64,000 nt of DNA from Tepidimonas ignava (GTDB lineage Bacteria; Pseudomonadota; Gammaproteobacteria; Burkholderiales; Burkholderiaceae_C), in NCBI RefSeq assembly GCF_004342625.1, contig NZ_SMAH01000005.1, positions 1 to 64,000 on the forward strand, in the 5' to 3' direction. The first letter of the stretch is position 1, and each line of letters begins with the position of its first letter. The translations under genes and the position numbers were made by a program. Positions 1-9,776 of the stretch are shown piece by piece. The notes below the pieces were generated by a model. The model ran no database searches and had not been told where the DNA came from. It saw only the letters and a program-made list of their open reading frames with translations.

Positions 1-107
1 ACCAGCCGCGCGATCAGCGGGGTTTTGTCGACGTAGTAGCAGCCCTCGCCGCGGATCTTGGCGAAGGTCTGGATGCCGATGGGCAGCTTGCGGCGGTGGA
101 CGGCCAT
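1..107 (-). CDS. AAA-ATPase-like domain protein, N-terminal fragment
   Basis: Only the first 35 codons lie in the window; the gene runs off the left edge. The reverse strand reads from an ATG at 107 and gives MAVHRRKLPIGIQTF followed by a KIRGEGCYYVDKT segment. This opening (P-I-G-I-x-x-F and Y-Y-V-D-K-T) is typical of the AAA-ATPase-like family (PF09820), whose members usually carry a C-terminal PD-(D/E)XK nuclease-like domain. The cellular role of the family is poorly known. The start lies 23 bp downstream of the cytochrome b561 stop on the same strand, with a perfect palindrome between them. The family call rests on a short stretch. Confidence 0.6.
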   Translation of the reverse strand, partial: MAVHRRKLPIGIQTFAKIRGEGCYYVDKTPLIARL

Positions 108-116
108 GGCACGATC

Positions 117-134
117 GTAGCGCGATCGCGCTAC
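117..134. repeat. Perfect 18-bp palindrome
   Basis: The sequence GTAGCGCGATCGCGCTAC equals its own reverse complement over all 18 bases. It covers the stop codon of the cytochrome b561 gene (131-133) and ends 10 bp upstream of the AAA-ATPase-like start codon at 107. With no loop it is not a good terminator hairpin; a dimeric-regulator operator for the downstream gene is possible. The core GCGATCGC also matches the cyanobacterial HIP1 octamer, which is probably coincidence here. Confidence 0.5.
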
Positions 135-811
135 CCGAGCGAGCCAACCCACGCCGCCAGCGCACCCGAGGCCAGCGCCAAAACCAGGGCCAGCACGCGC
201 TGGCGCGCGTCGTCGCGGCTGCCCGGGGTACCCGGGGGCAGCAGCTTGTCGCCGTGCAGCATCGGCGGCACCAGCCGCTTGCCGCGCAGGTGGTACACGA
301 CGATGGCGCCGACGTGCAGCCCGATGAGGGCCAGCAGCACCAGCTTGCCGGGCCCTTTGTGCCAGGCGGTCGCGGCCAGCGCCGTGCTGGTCTCGACGAA
401 GCGCGCCAGCGGGCCGGTGAAGGCGATTTCGTCGTCGGTGACCAGGCCCGTGCCGACTTGCACCGTCAGCACCGCCAGCATGGCCCACACCGACAGCGCG
501 CCCAACGGCGAGTGGCCAACCTCGGCGTTGGCGGGCGCGCGGCCACGTAGGTAGTGCATCAACTTGCGTGGGCTGTAGGAAAAGCTGGCAAAGCGCGACC
601 ACTGGCCGCCCTCCACCCCCCACACGAGCCGGAACACCAGCAGCCCCAGCACCGTCAGGCCCAGGCGGGCGTGCCACACCATCCAGTTACCCCCCAGGTT
701 GCCGGTGATGATCAAGCCCACGACCGCCAGCACGAGCAGCCAATGGAACAAGCGGGTGGGCAGGTCCCAAATCCGAACGGGTACCAGTGCAGGGGGCGAC
801 GGGTTGCGCAT
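131..811 (-). CDS. Cytochrome b561-family membrane protein
   Basis: This is a 226-aa di-heme b-type cytochrome of the Ni/Fe-hydrogenase/b561 type (PF01292), which passes electrons between the quinone pool and a periplasmic partner. The start was put at the ATG at 811 because the family fold begins with R-I-W-D-L-P-T-R-L-F-H-W just downstream; an upstream ATG at 892 adds 27 non-family residues. Four hydrophobic segments are visible. Candidate heme-ligand histidines lie in FHWLLV, in WHARLG, and in the HVGAIVVYH stretch near the C-terminus. It is divergent from the cytochrome c' gene, a common pairing in which the b-type protein is the membrane electron carrier. The exact redox partner is not shown by sequence. 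Confidence 0.85.
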   Translation of the reverse strand: MRNPSPPALVPVRIWDLPTRLFHWLLVLAVVGLIITGNLGGNWMVWHARLGLTVLGLLVFRLVWGVEGGQWSRFASFSYSPRKLMHYLRGRAPANAEVGHSPLGALSVWAMLAVLTVQVGTGLVTDDEIAFTGPLARFVETSTALAATAWHKGPGKLVLLALIGLHVGAIVVYHLRGKRLVPPMLHGDKLLPPGTPGSRDDARQRVLALVLALASGALAAWVGSLG

Positions 812-870
812 GGCGGTCAGAGGGTCAAATTGGGGGTGCAGGGAACCGAGCACGGCGGCGCGCATCAGCA

Positions 871-897
871 TACACTGTACGGTGTACGCCACCGTAC
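871..897. promoter_or_regulatory. Inverted repeats between divergent cytochrome genes
   Basis: An exact 8-bp inverted repeat, GTACGGTG (877-884) and CACCGTAC (890-897), is separated by 5 bp. It overlaps a second, imperfect 16-bp dyad at 871-886 (TACACTGTACGGTGTA, two mismatched positions). Both lie in the 116-bp gap between cytochrome b561 (start 811, minus) and cytochrome c' (start 928, plus). They are well placed to be an operator controlling one or both genes. The binding protein is unknown. Confidence 0.5.
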
Positions 898-927
898 CGT
901 CTCCAACCGTTTTGCAGGAGGTTTCTC

Positions 928-1374
928 ATGAAGATGCGTTCGCTGGCCGTGGCGGCCATGGCCTTGGTGTTGAGTGCGGGTGCCCACGCGCAGTTCCAAA
1001 AACCCGAAGACGCGGTCAAATACCGCCAGGCGGCGTTCACCGTGATGGCGGCGCACTTCGGCCGCATCGGTGCGATGGTGCAGGGCAAAGCCCCGTTTGA
1101 CGCCAAGGTGGCGCAGGACAACGCGGCGCTGGTGGCCACGCTGTCCAAGCTGCCGTGGGCGGGCTTCACGCCCGACACCGAAAAGGTCAAAAGCCGCACC
1201 AAACCCGAAGCTTGGATGGAGATGGACAAGGTGCGCGCCGGTGCGGACAAGATGATGAAGGCCGTGGCCGACCTCGATGCGGCGGCGCGCACGGGCAACC
1301 TCGACGCCATCAAAAAGACCTTTGGTGACGCCGCGGCCACCTGCAAAGCCTGCCACGACGCTTACCGCGAGTGA
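928..1374 (+). CDS. Cytochrome c' (periplasmic, class II c-type)
   Basis: This 148-aa protein has a signal peptide ending near AHA-Q (residues 19-22) and a C-terminal heme attachment motif C139-K-A-C142-H143, the class II cytochrome c arrangement (PF01322). The body is predicted to be a four-helix bundle. Cytochromes c' bind NO and are tied to nitrosative stress tolerance in several proteobacteria; that role is family knowledge, not seen here. The ATG at 928 was chosen because AGGAGG sits just upstream at 917-922 and the signal peptide begins there. An upstream in-frame ATG at 787 adds non-signal sequence. It is divergent from the b561 gene and convergent with the TlpA-like gene. Confidence 0.9.
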   Translation: MKMRSLAVAAMALVLSAGAHAQFQKPEDAVKYRQAAFTVMAAHFGRIGAMVQGKAPFDAKVAQDNAALVATLSKLPWAGFTPDTEKVKSRTKPEAWMEMDKVRAGADKMMKAVADLDAAARTGNLDAIKKTFGDAAATCKACHDAYRE

Positions 1375-1398
1375 TCCAGCGTCCGTGGGCGGCGCGCG

Positions 1399-1893
1399 TC
1401 AGGTCAGCAGTCGCTCCAGCAGCTGGTGCAGCGCGGCCGGCTCGGGCTCGCCCACGTAACGTTTGACGATGCGCCCCTGCCGATCCACGATGTAGGTGGT
1501 GGGGGTCAGTTTGACGTCGCCCCAATCGCGCGCCAGCGTGCCGTCCTTGTCCAGCGCGACCAGGAACGGCAGTTGGCGCGTGCGCGTGAAATTGGCCACC
1601 CACTCCGGCGGGTCGTAGCTCATGGCCACCGCAACGGTTTCGAAGCCCCGCGCGGCAAAGCGCTGGTGCGTTTGTACCAGCAGCGGCATCTCCTTGACGC
1701 AGGTGGCGCAGGTGGTGGCCCAAAAATTGACCAGCAGCACCTTGCCCTGCAGCTCGGCCGAGGTCAGGGTGCGGCCGTCCAGCAGGTGAAAGGTCGAGGT
1801 GGGCGCGCGCTCCGCGCTGGAGCACCCCCACAGGGTACCCAGCGGGGCCAGCAGCGGTGCGGCCAACAACCAGGGGCGCAATCGGATGTTCAT
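1399..1893 (-). CDS. TlpA-like thiol-disulfide oxidoreductase, lipoprotein
   Basis: This is a 164-aa thioredoxin-fold protein of the TlpA/ResA/AhpC-TSA type. The N-terminus is a lipoprotein signal with lipobox L-W-G-C followed by SS, so the mature protein is probably anchored facing the periplasm. The active site is W-A-T-T-C-A-T-C, a CxxC pair directly after the NFW stretch usual for the family. The cis-Pro region is LTPTTYIVD. Related proteins keep cytochrome c apoprotein cysteines reduced or act in periplasmic redox repair. Convergence with the cytochrome c' gene is compatible with the first role but does not prove it. The ATG at 1893 gives a proper signal peptide. Confidence 0.85.
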   Translation of the reverse strand: MNIRLRPWLLAAPLLAPLGTLWGCSSAERAPTSTFHLLDGRTLTSAELQGKVLLVNFWATTCATCVKEMPLLVQTHQRFAARGFETVAVAMSYDPPEWVANFTRTRQLPFLVALDKDGTLARDWGDVKLTPTTYIVDRQGRIVKRYVGEPEPAALHQLLERLLT

Positions 1894-1974
1894 CGTGCCA
1901 ATTATCCGGTGATGTGGGTCCAACGCAACGCGGCGCATGCTTGGCCAACCTGCATTTGCGGGTACGATGGCGCC

Positions 1975-2367
1975 ATGACCACGAACCCCACTGCGATGCG
2001 GCCGCTGCGCGTGTTGGTGGCCGATGACAACCCGCTCAACCTGCGCCTGGCGGCGCGCTTGCTGCGCGACATGGGGCACAGCGGCGTGCTCGTCACCGAC
2101 GGCCACAAAGCGTTGGAGGCGTTGCAGGCGCAAAGGTTCGACGTCGTGCTGATGGACGTGACGATGCCGGGCATGGACGGCACCGAAGCGTTGGCCTTGC
2201 TGCGGCAGCGCGAAGCGGGCCTGCGGCACACACCGGTCATCATGGTCACCGCCTACGACATGCCGGAGGACCGGCGCCGCCTGCTCGAGGCGGGGGCTGA
2301 TGGCTACGTGGCCAAGCCGCTGGATGGCCAGCGGCTGGCGGCGGAGTTGGCCCGTGTGGTGAAGTGA
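1975..2367 (+). CDS. Single-domain response regulator (CheY-like)
   Basis: This 130-aa protein is a receiver domain with no output domain. The acidic pair is in [10 protein letters not shown], the phosphoacceptor Asp is in [13 protein letters not shown], the conserved Thr is in IMVTAYD, and the Lys is in YVAKPLDG. All key residues are present. It ends 19 bp before the hybrid histidine kinase and is probably co-transcribed with it, acting as a phosphate shuttle or sink. The ATG at 1975 is preceded by about 80 bp that also serve the divergent TlpA-like gene. Confidence 0.9.
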   Translation: MTTNPTAMRPLRVLVADDNPLNLRLAARLLRDMGHSGVLVTDGHKALEALQAQRFDVVLMDVTMPGMDGTEALALLRQREAGLRHTPVIMVTAYDMPEDRRRLLEAGADGYVAKPLDGQRLAAELARVVK

Positions 2368-2386
2368 GCGGGTGAGGGGGCGGTCC

Positions 2387-5300
2387 ATGGCGCGTGCATT
2401 CCCCGTCGACCACGACGCGGCGCTGGGTCGCCTTCGTTGGGGCGGTCCCGGGTGGATGGCGGTGGTGGTGGCGCTGCTGGTGCTGGCGCTGGGGTTGGGC
2501 GTGTCGGTCTGGCTGCAGCAGCGTGCCCGCACCGAACTGCAAACCTACCTGGACCACGAGCTTGACGGTGCGCAAGCGCGGTTGCAAGCCGCCTTCGACC
2601 GTTACGGCGCGCTGCTGTTGGGGGTGCGCGGCTGGCTGCATGCCCAGCCCGAGGCCGACTGGCGTGCGGCGCGCGCGTACGTGGGGCCGCTGGAGCTGCC
2701 CGAGCGCTACCCGGCCACCAGCGGATTGGCGTTTGTGCGCCGGGTGCCGTCGGCCGAGGTGGGGCATTGGCTGGCCCAGGCTCGCCAGCGTGGTCTGCCG
2801 GTGGAGGTGCGCTACCGGTTGCTGCGCCCCCACGACGACCCGGCGCGCGACCGTTACCTGATCGATTGGATCGAACCGAGCGGGCAAGAACACCTGATCG
2901 GGTTGGAATTGGCCAGCGACCCACTGCGCTGGCAGGCCATGCAGCAGGCGGCGGCCACCGGTGAGCTCGTGGTGACCGCGCCGCTGCGGCTGGCCAACAC
3001 CGCGCGCGACGAGTACGGGCTGTTGCTCGTGTTGCCGATGTACCGTGGCGGGTGGACGCCCGCCAGCGTCGAGCAACGTTGGGAGGCCCTGCAAGGGTTT
3101 GCCGTGTTGGGGGTGCCGGCGCAGGCGCTGGCGCGCGAAGCCGGCTTGACCGGCGAGCGCTACGACTGGCACTGGATCGATCCCGAGGCGCCGCGCGCAG
3201 CCAGCGACGCGCCACCGGGGCAGCCCGTGCAGCTGGATGGGCCGCGCGGCGTGAGCCTGTTGGACGGTGACCGCCACGGTGGCGTTCAGCGTGGGTTGGC
3301 GGGGCAAAACGGCTTGGACGGCGCGTGGGCGGGCGCGCAGCGCAGCGTCGAGCTGGCTGGGCGGCGCTACGAGCTGTGGGTGCGCAGCACGCCGGCGCTG
3401 GAGCGGCAGTGGCAGCCGGTGGCGGCGGCGATCGTCGGCGTGGGTGCGCTGCCGGTGGCGTTGTTGGCGGGATGGTCGACGATGGCGGTGTTTCGCCTGC
3501 GCCGCGCCGAGCGCGAGCAGCTGCGTTTGCTGCAAAGCGACGTGCAGCGCCTGTCGTTGGTGGCGCGCCACACGCACAACGGCATCATCATCACCGACCG
3601 CGCCGGGCGCGTCGAATGGGTCAACGACGCCTGCGAGCGACTGACCGGCTACACGCGCGCCGAGCTGCTAGGGCAAATACCGGGGCGGTTGCTGCAGTGC
3701 CCCGAAACCGACCCGGCGGCGGTGGCCACGTTGCGCGCGGCGGTGCAGCGGGGCCAGGGCTGTGAGGTCGACATCCTCAACCGCGCCAAGGATGGGCGAC
3801 GGTATTGGGTCAACATCGAGTTGATTGCGCTGTACGACGCGGCCGGTGTGTGCACCGGCTTCATGGCGGTGGAGGTGGACGTTACCGAGCGCGTGCGCAC
3901 GCAAGAGCGCCTGCAAGCCGCGCTGGCCGAAGCCCAAGGCCTGATGCGCACCGTGAGCGAGCACGCCATCGTTAGCCAGGCTGCACCCGACGGCACCATC
4001 GTCGACGTCAACGAGGCGTTTTGCGCCATCAGCGGCTACGCCCGCGACGAGCTCATCGGCGCGCCACACAACATCATCAACTCCGGCCACCACGACGCGG
4101 CGTTCTGGGCCGACTTCTGGCGCACGATCCGCAGCGGCCGGGCGTGGCGGGGCGAAATCTGCAACCGCGCCAAGGACGGCCGCCTGTACTGGGTCGACAG
4201 CATCGTCGCGCCCCTGCTGGACGCGCAGGGGCACATCGAGCGCTACCTGTCGATCCGTTTCGACATCACGCCACGCAAGCAGGTGGAGGCGGCGCTGGCG
4301 GCCAGCCGCCGACGGCTGGAAAATATTGTGCGCGCCACCGGTGCAGGCACCTGGGTGTGGCAGCCTGACAGCGGTGACATCGAGGTTGATACGCGCTGGC
4401 TGCGGCTGGTGGGGCGCCCGGAGTCTGGCCCGCTGCGGCTGGGGGTGGCGACGTGGGTGGAGCATGTGCACCCGGATGATCTGCCCGGCGCGATGTTGGC
4501 GCTGCAGGCGTACGCCGACGGTTTGAGCGACAGCTTCGAGTACACGCTGCGTCTGCGCCACACCGACGGCCACTGGCTGTGGGTGCGCGCGCGTGGCGAG
4601 GTGTTCGAGCGTGATGCCGCAGGCCGCGCGCGCGAGGTGTACGGCACCACCCTGGACATCACCGACCTCAAGGTGGCCGAGGAAGCGGCGGCGCGCGCCG
4701 AGGCCTTGTTGCGCAGCGCCATCGAGACCCTGCCCGACGGTTTTGCGCTGTACGACGAGCACGACCGGCTGGTGTTTTGCAACGAGCGCTACCGGCAGAT
4801 CTACGCCGTGTCGGCGCCGATGCTGGAGCCAGGGCGCACGTTCGAAGAAATCATCCGCTACGGCGCCGAGCGCGGTCAATATGCCGAGGCGGTCGGGCGC
4901 GTGGACGCCTGGGTGGCCGAGCGCCTGCAGCGCCACCGCGCCGCCAACGACGACTTCGTCCAGCGGCTGGCCGACGGGCGGGTGCTGCGCATCGTCGAGC
5001 GGCGCACGCCCGAGGGCTACACGGTGGGCTTTCGCATCGACGTCACCGACCTCGAAAACGCGCGCCGTGCCGCCGAGGACAACCGCGACTTGCTCATCAG
5101 CGCGCTGGACGCGGCGGGGGCGGCGCTGTCGGTGTTCGACGCCCAGGAGCGGCTGCTGTGGGCCAACGACCGCTTCTACCAGATGCACGCGGCGCTGGCC
5201 GACATCCTGCAGCCCGGCGTGACGTTTGAGACCTTCATCCGCACCGGCGTCGAGCGGCGCAGCATCGACCTTGGTGGCGCCGAACCCGAGGCGTGGCTGC

Positions 5301-7768
5301 AGCAGCGGCTGGCCGACTTTCGCGCCGGCACCACCGACCGTGTCGTGCACCGTCCAAACGGCCAAGCGCTGCGCATCGTCGAGCGCAACACCGCCAGCGG
5401 CCTGCACGTGGGCCTGCGCTACGACGTCACCGAGCTGGAAAATGCCCGTCGCGCGGCGGAGGAAGCCAGCCGCGCCAAGAGCCAGTTCGTGGCCAACATG
5501 AGCCACGAAATCCGCACGCCGATGAACGCCGTGCTGGGCATGCTGCAACTGTTGCTGGGCACGGCGCTGGATGCGCGCCAGCGCGACTACGCCGAAAAGG
5601 CCGAGTCCGCTGCCAAGTCGCTGCTGGGCATCCTCAACGACATCTTGGACTTTTCCAAGATCGAAGCCGGCAAGCTGGAGCTGGACCCCGAGCCGTTTGC
5701 CATCGACCGCCTGTGGCGCGACTTGGCCACCATCATGGCCGCCAGCCTCAAAGGCAAGCGGCTGGAGCTGCTGTACGACCTCGACCCCGCCATCCCGCGC
5801 GTGCTGGTGGGCGACGCGATGCGGCTGCAGCAGGTGCTCATCAACCTGGCCGGCAACGCCATCAAGTTCACCGCCAGCGGCAGCGTCACCGTGCAGGCGC
5901 GCCTGCTGCAGCGCCACACCGACGCCGACGGCGGCGAGCGCGTGCGGCTGCGCATCGCCGTCATCGACACCGGCATTGGCATCGCGCCGGAGGCGCAAGC
6001 GCGCCTGTTCACGCCGTTTCAGCAGGCCGAAGCGTCCACCACGCGCCGCTTCGGCGGCACGGGGCTGGGCTTGGCCATCAGCCGCCGCTTGGTGCAGATG
6101 ATGGGGGGCGACCTGGGTGTGCAAAGCACCCCGGGGCAGGGCAGCACGTTTGCCTTCGAAGTCGAGCTGCCGGTGGCGCGCGAGGTGCCCGCCGCGCTGG
6201 CCGCCGACGGCGTGCCGCCGGAGTTGTTGGGCCTGCGCTGCCTGGTGGTGGACGACCACCCGCAGGCGCGCGAGCTGCTGTGCGCGGCGGTGCACCAGCT
6301 TGGGTGGACCTGCGACGCCGTGGCCGATGCCGAGGCTGCGCAGCAGCGTGTGCGCAGCGCCGCGGTGCCGTACGACGTGGTCTTCGTCGACTGGGCCATG
6401 CCCGGCATGGATGGCTTGGCGCTGGCGCAAACGCTGCGCGGCGACCCGACGCTGGCCGCGCGCGTGGCGGTGGTGATGGTCACGGCCAGCGGGCGCGAGG
6501 TGCTGGCCGACGTGCCGCCCGAGCGGCAGGCGGCGTTGGACGGCTTTTTGGTCAAACCGGTGACCGCGTCGATGCTGTTGGAAGCCGTGCGTCAGGCGCG
6601 CGCCAGCGCCCACGGTACGCCGGCACCGGCGCCCGTGGCGGGGGCGCGGCGGCTGGCGGGCATGCGCGTGCTGCTGGTCGAAGACAATGTCATCAACCAG
6701 CAGGTGGCGAGCGAGCTGCTGCAGCGCGAAGGCGCCGAGGTCACCGTGGCCGAGCACGGCCAGGCGGCGCTGGACCAGCTCAGGGCCCATCCCCAGGCAT
6801 GGGACGTGGTGCTGATGGACATGCAAATGCCGGTGATGGATGGCTTGCAGGCCACGCAGGCCATTCGCACGCAACTGGGGCTGACTGCGCTGCCCATCGT
6901 CGCGATGACCGCCAACGCCATGGCCAGCGACCGCGAAGCGTGCCTGGCGGCGGGCATGAACGACCATGTGGGCAAACCGTTTGCCATCGACCAGTTGGTG
7001 CGCGTGCTGCTGCACTGGGCGCCGCACGGGGTGCGCGGGGACACGCACGCGCCCGCGCCAGCCCCCGCCGAGGGGCCGCCGCTGGACGACCAGGCGCTGG
7101 CGGCGCCGTGGCCCGACGCCGATCGGGTGGACGTGCCCGGGGCCTTGCAGCGCCTGGGGGGCGATCCGTCGCTGTACCAACGCATCGTGCGCGGCTTTGT
7201 GCAAGGCTTGCCGCACACCCAGGCCCAGCTCGACGCCAAGCTGGGCGCCGCGCTCGACGCGGCGCTGGCGGCGTTGCTGCACACGCTCAAGGGCACGGCG
7301 GCCACCGTGGGTGCCACGCGGCTGGCCCAGTGCGCGGCCGAGGCCGAGCGCGCTGTCAAACAGGCGCTGACCGGCACGGCCGCGCAGGCGCAGGCCGTGC
7401 CGACGTGGTGGCCGCCGTTGGCCGAGGAGCTGCAGGCCAGCGCGCAGGCCTTGCAGCGCGTGCTGGCGCAGTTGGTGGCGCGTGGCCTGGTGCCACCTGA
7501 GCCGACCGAAGCTGGCGCTGCCGACCAGGCCCAGGCCGCCGACCCGGCGCGCTGGCGCGACACGCTGCAGCGCCTGGTGGCGCTGTTGGCCGCCAGCGAC
7601 ATGGAAGCGTTGGAGCTGCACGACAGCCTGCTGGCCGACCCCGCGGTGGCGCGCGACCCGCGCTGGGCACCGCTGCACCAGGCCATGGAGGCGATGGACT
7701 TCGAGGCCGCGCGCGCCGCCGTGCAGGCGCTGCTGGGCGGCGAGGAGGCAAGCGATGGCGGCGCCTGA
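2387..7768 (+). CDS. Large hybrid sensor histidine kinase (CHASE-PAS5-HisKA-HATPase-REC2-Hpt)
   Basis: This 1793-aa kinase has a transmembrane helix at about 23-43, a periplasmic CHASE-type domain (about 65-290) and a second helix at about 345-370. Five PAS/PAC units follow (about 387-1020). The last two are close tandem copies of a PAS_7-type unit, each ending in a motif like [13 protein letters not shown]. The HisKA box contains H1040 in SHEIRTPMN, and an HATPase with DTGIGI and GTGLGL follows. Two receivers have Asp at about 1335 and 1478, and a C-terminal Hpt has its His in [11 protein letters not shown] (about 1632). All phosphorelay residues are intact. The ATG at 2387 was preferred over a GTG at 2372. 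The stop overlaps the start of the GGDEF response regulator. Confidence 0.93.
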   Translation: MARAFPVDHDAALGRLRWGGPGWMAVVVALLVLALGLGVSVWLQQRARTELQTYLDHELDGAQARLQAAFDRYGALLLGVRGWLHAQPEADWRAARAYVGPLELPERYPATSGLAFVRRVPSAEVGHWLAQARQRGLPVEVRYRLLRPHDDPARDRYLIDWIEPSGQEHLIGLELASDPLRWQAMQQAAATGELVVTAPLRLANTARDEYGLLLVLPMYRGGWTPASVEQRWEALQGFAVLGVPAQALAREAGLTGERYDWHWIDPEAPRAASDAPPGQPVQLDGPRGVSLLDGDRHGGVQRGLAGQNGLDGAWAGAQRSVELAGRRYELWVRSTPALERQWQPVAAAIVGVGALPVALLAGWSTMAVFRLRRAEREQLRLLQSDVQRLSLVARHTHNGIIITDRAGRVEWVNDACERLTGYTRAELLGQIPGRLLQCPETDPAAVATLRAAVQRGQGCEVDILNRAKDGRRYWVNIELIALYDAAGVCTGFMAVEVDVTERVRTQERLQAALAEAQGLMRTVSEHAIVSQAAPDGTIVDVNEAFCAISGYARDELIGAPHNIINSGHHDAAFWADFWRTIRSGRAWRGEICNRAKDGRLYWVDSIVAPLLDAQGHIERYLSIRFDITPRKQVEAALAASRRRLENIVRATGAGTWVWQPDSGDIEVDTRWLRLVGRPESGPLRLGVATWVEHVHPDDLPGAMLALQAYADGLSDSFEYTLRLRHTDGHWLWVRARGEVFERDAAGRAREVYGTTLDITDLKVAEEAAARAEALLRSAIETLPDGFALYDEHDRLVFCNERYRQIYAVSAPMLEPGRTFEEIIRYGAERGQYAEAVGRVDAWVAERLQRHRAANDDFVQRLADGRVLRIVERRTPEGYTVGFRIDVTDLENARRAAEDNRDLLISALDAAGAALSVFDAQERLLWANDRFYQMHAALADILQPGVTFETFIRTGVERRSIDLGGAEPEAWLQQRLADFRAGTTDRVVHRPNGQALRIVERNTASGLHVGLRYDVTELENARRAAEEASRAKSQFVANMSHEIRTPMNAVLGMLQLLLGTALDARQRDYAEKAESAAKSLLGILNDILDFSKIEAGKLELDPEPFAIDRLWRDLATIMAASLKGKRLELLYDLDPAIPRVLVGDAMRLQQVLINLAGNAIKFTASGSVTVQARLLQRHTDADGGERVRLRIAVIDTGIGIAPEAQARLFTPFQQAEASTTRRFGGTGLGLAISRRLVQMMGGDLGVQSTPGQGSTFAFEVELPVAREVPAALAADGVPPELLGLRCLVVDDHPQARELLCAAVHQLGWTCDAVADAEAAQQRVRSAAVPYDVVFVDWAMPGMDGLALAQTLRGDPTLAARVAVVMVTASGREVLADVPPERQAALDGFLVKPVTASMLLEAVRQARASAHGTPAPAPVAGARRLAGMRVLLVEDNVINQQVASELLQREGAEVTVAEHGQAALDQLRAHPQAWDVVLMDMQMPVMDGLQATQAIRTQLGLTALPIVAMTANAMASDREACLAAGMNDHVGKPFAIDQLVRVLLHWAPHGVRGDTHAPAPAPAEGPPLDDQALAAPWPDADRVDVPGALQRLGGDPSLYQRIVRGFVQGLPHTQAQLDAKLGAALDAALAALLHTLKGTAATVGATRLAQCAAEAERAVKQALTGTAAQAQAVPTWWPPLAEELQASAQALQRVLAQLVARGLVPPEPTEAGAADQAQAADPARWRDTLQRLVALLAASDMEALELHDSLLADPAVARDPRWAPLHQAMEAMDFEAARAAVQALLGGEEASDGGA

Positions 7769-8714
7769 ACACACCCTGCCGCCGGCGTGGCCCGCGCGCA
7801 AGCCGCGGCTGCTGCTGGTGGACGACCAGCCGGTGCAGCTGCAGGTGCTGTACCGGGCGCTTGCGGGCGAGTACCAGTTGTTCATGGCCACGGGTGGCGA
7901 GCAGGCGCTCAAAGTGGCCAGCGAGCAGTTGCCCGACCTGATTCTGCTCGACGTCGTGATGGACGGCCTGGACGGCTTCGAGGTGCTGGCGCGGCTGCGC
8001 CAGCAGCGCGAAACGGCCGACATTCCGGTGATTTTTGTCACCGCGCACGGCGGTGGCGACATCGAAACACGCTGCCTGGAAGCGGGCGCGGTGGACTTTA
8101 TCTCCAAACCCATCAACCCCAGCGTTGTGCGCGCGCGGGTGCGCACCCACCTGACGCTGAAGTTCCAGTCGGACCTGCTGCGTGCCTTGGCCTACGTCGA
8201 TGGGCTGACCGGTGTGGCCAACCGGCGTCAATTCGACCAGCGGTTGGCCATCGAGTGGGCGCGGGCGCAGCGCCACGGCACGGCGCTGAGCCTGATTCTG
8301 GTCGATGTGGACCACTTCAAGGCGTACAACGACCATTACGGGCACCAGGCGGGCGACGACGCGCTGCGCCGCGTGGCCGCGTGCCTGCGCGAGCACGTGC
8401 GCCGCAGCACCGACGTGGTGGCGCGCTACGGCGGCGAGGAGTTCGCTTGCCTGCTGCCCGACACCGACGCCGACGACGCGCGCGCGCTAGCCGAGGCGCT
8501 GCTGGCCGAAGTGCGGGCGATGGGCATCCCCCATCGGCAAGGGGTGGACGGCGGGGTGCTGACCGCCAGCATGGGCGTGGCCACGCGCCGCGGGCCGGCG
8601 CACCCCGGCTGGCAACCGGCGTTGCTGCTGGGCTTGGCCGACGCCCAGTTGTACGAGGCCAAGCGCCTGGGCCGTGCGCGGGTGTGCGCCGCCGTGCTGG
8701 GCCAGGACGACTGA
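7755..8714 (+). CDS. Response regulator with GGDEF domain (diguanylate cyclase)
   Basis: This 319-aa protein has an N-terminal receiver (VDDQP acidic pair, phosphoacceptor in [10 protein letters not shown], Lys in FISKPI) and a C-terminal GGDEF domain that makes c-di-GMP from two GTP. The signature is R-Y-G-G-E-E-F, and an RxxD inhibitory site (RSTD) sits exactly five residues before it, so the enzyme should be active and feedback inhibited. The D-x-L-T-x-x-x-N-R-R motif at the domain start is present. A good ribosome site (GAGGAGG, about 7742-7748) lies inside the kinase gene and the ATG overlaps the kinase stop, indicating translational coupling. The kinase is the obvious phosphodonor. Confidence 0.95.
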   Translation: MAAPEHTLPPAWPARKPRLLLVDDQPVQLQVLYRALAGEYQLFMATGGEQALKVASEQLPDLILLDVVMDGLDGFEVLARLRQQRETADIPVIFVTAHGGGDIETRCLEAGAVDFISKPINPSVVRARVRTHLTLKFQSDLLRALAYVDGLTGVANRRQFDQRLAIEWARAQRHGTALSLILVDVDHFKAYNDHYGHQAGDDALRRVAACLREHVRRSTDVVARYGGEEFACLLPDTDADDARALAEALLAEVRAMGIPHRQGVDGGVLTASMGVATRRGPAHPGWQPALLLGLADAQLYEAKRLGRARVCAAVLGQDD

Positions 8715-8718
8715 GTGC

Positions 8719-9159
8719 CTACCGCCCCGTGCGCAACCGCTGGCGCGCCTGCTGCAAGCGCTGCTCCAGGTACGGCCCGTAAAAGTCGGCCAGGCCCATG
8801 CCTTCGAGCCGCTCGGCCAGTTCACGCCCGCGTTCGTCCACGAACAACAGCGTGGGCGCCACGCTGATGCGCCAGCCGCGCGCCAGCGCGTAGCCGGTGG
8901 TGGGCTGACCGTCGAAGCCCGCGAGCGCCGTGCTGCGGTCCAGCATGTCCACCTGCACCGCGTGCACCTCGCCACGGCGCAGCATCGGCAGCAGGTGGTG
9001 GCGGCGCACGATGTCGCAAAACGCGCAACCGCGCAGCGTCACCATCACCACCAGCGGCTCGCCCTGCGCGCGCGCCACCGCGGCGGCCTGCGGCAGCGAG
9101 GCGGGGGTGGGCAGGGCGTCGCTGCCCATCGGCGGGGCGGTTGGGGTGGCGGTGCTCAT
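8719..9159 (-). CDS. Thioredoxin-like fold protein with CAFC motif
   Basis: This 146-aa protein has a thioredoxin-like core: VVMVTLRG-C-A-F-C-D provides a CxxC pair at the start of a helix, and R-I-S-V-A-P-T-L-L-F provides the cis-Pro loop and following strand. The arrangement resembles SoxW/SoxS-type and DsbC-like reductases. No clear signal peptide precedes the fold; the first 30 residues are Pro/Ala-rich. The substrate is unknown. It ends convergently 4 bp from the GGDEF gene and is divergent from the lipoprotein gene at 9186, with only 26 bp between the starts. The ATG at 9159 is the only start that fits that divergent spacing. Confidence 0.75.
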   Translation of the reverse strand: MSTATPTAPPMGSDALPTPASLPQAAAVARAQGEPLVVMVTLRGCAFCDIVRRHHLLPMLRRGEVHAVQVDMLDRSTALAGFDGQPTTGYALARGWRISVAPTLLFVDERGRELAERLEGMGLADFYGPYLEQRLQQARQRLRTGR

Positions 9160-9185
9160 GCGGCAAGCTCGGCTACGATGGCGGT

Positions 9186-9767
9186 ATGCGATTGTGCGAC
9201 GAATCGAAGATCCGTGCAGCCCGGGGGGGCGCGGCGTTGTTGGGCGCCGTGCTGGTGGCGTGCAGCGCCGCGCTGGACTGGCGCACCGCGCCACTGAGCG
9301 CGCCGGTGCAGGCGCTGCTGCCGTGCAAGCCCGAGCAGGGCGAGCGCGCCGTGCCGCTGCTGGGGCCGGACCAGCCCGCGGTGCCGTTGCGGGTGCTGAG
9401 CTGCACGGCGGACGGGCGCACCTGGGTGCTGGCCGAAGCGCGCCTGCCGCACGAGGCGGCCGCCCCCCAGGCGATGACCCACTGGCTGCGCGCCAGTTGG
9501 GCCACGCTGGGGGTGGCGCCCGAGGGTGACGCGCTGCCGCCGGGTTGGCTCGAGCAGCCTTGCCAGGCGCGCGGCGCTGCGCAGCAGCGCTGTGTGCGCG
9601 GGCACGGGCAGGCGCCGGACGGCCGCGCGGTGCTGGCGCAACTGCACTACAGCGCGCGCGGCGGCTGGCTGCTGCAGGCGGCCGTCTACGGCGGTGCGCA
9701 GCCGCTGCCGCAGGCGCAGGCCGAGGCGTTTTGGGGCGCCGTCGCGTGGCGCGCCGCTGGCCCATAA
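9186..9767 (+). CDS. Predicted lipoprotein, function unknown
   Basis: This 193-aa protein begins with a short basic region, a hydrophobic stretch and a lipobox ending V-A-C-S, so it is probably a lipoprotein. The mature part contains four further cysteines (in LLPCKPEQ, VLSCTAD, QPCQARG and QRCVRG), which could form two disulfides in the periplasm. I do not recognise the family beyond similarity in style to small Burkholderiales lipoproteins. It precedes the PTS operon by 9 bp, so it may be co-transcribed, but no functional link is evident. The ATG at 9186 was chosen because it gives a proper lipoprotein signal; an upstream start at 9141 would not. Confidence 0.7.
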   Translation: MRLCDESKIRAARGGAALLGAVLVACSAALDWRTAPLSAPVQALLPCKPEQGERAVPLLGPDQPAVPLRVLSCTADGRTWVLAEARLPHEAAAPQAMTHWLRASWATLGVAPEGDALPPGWLEQPCQARGAAQQRCVRGHGQAPDGRAVLAQLHYSARGGWLLQAAVYGGAQPLPQAQAEAFWGAVAWRAAGP

Positions 9768-9776
9768 TCACAGGCC

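Noticed and set aside
117-134. Cyanobacterial HIP1 element or cyanobacterial origin
   Set aside because: One GCGATCGC octamer is expected in GC-rich DNA and gene content is clearly betaproteobacterial.
3668-8146. A 1492-codon open frame on the minus strand opposite the hybrid kinase
   Set aside because: Its translation is His/Arg/Gln/Ala-rich with no domain, the usual antisense image of a GC-rich gene; the plus strand has full kinase motifs.
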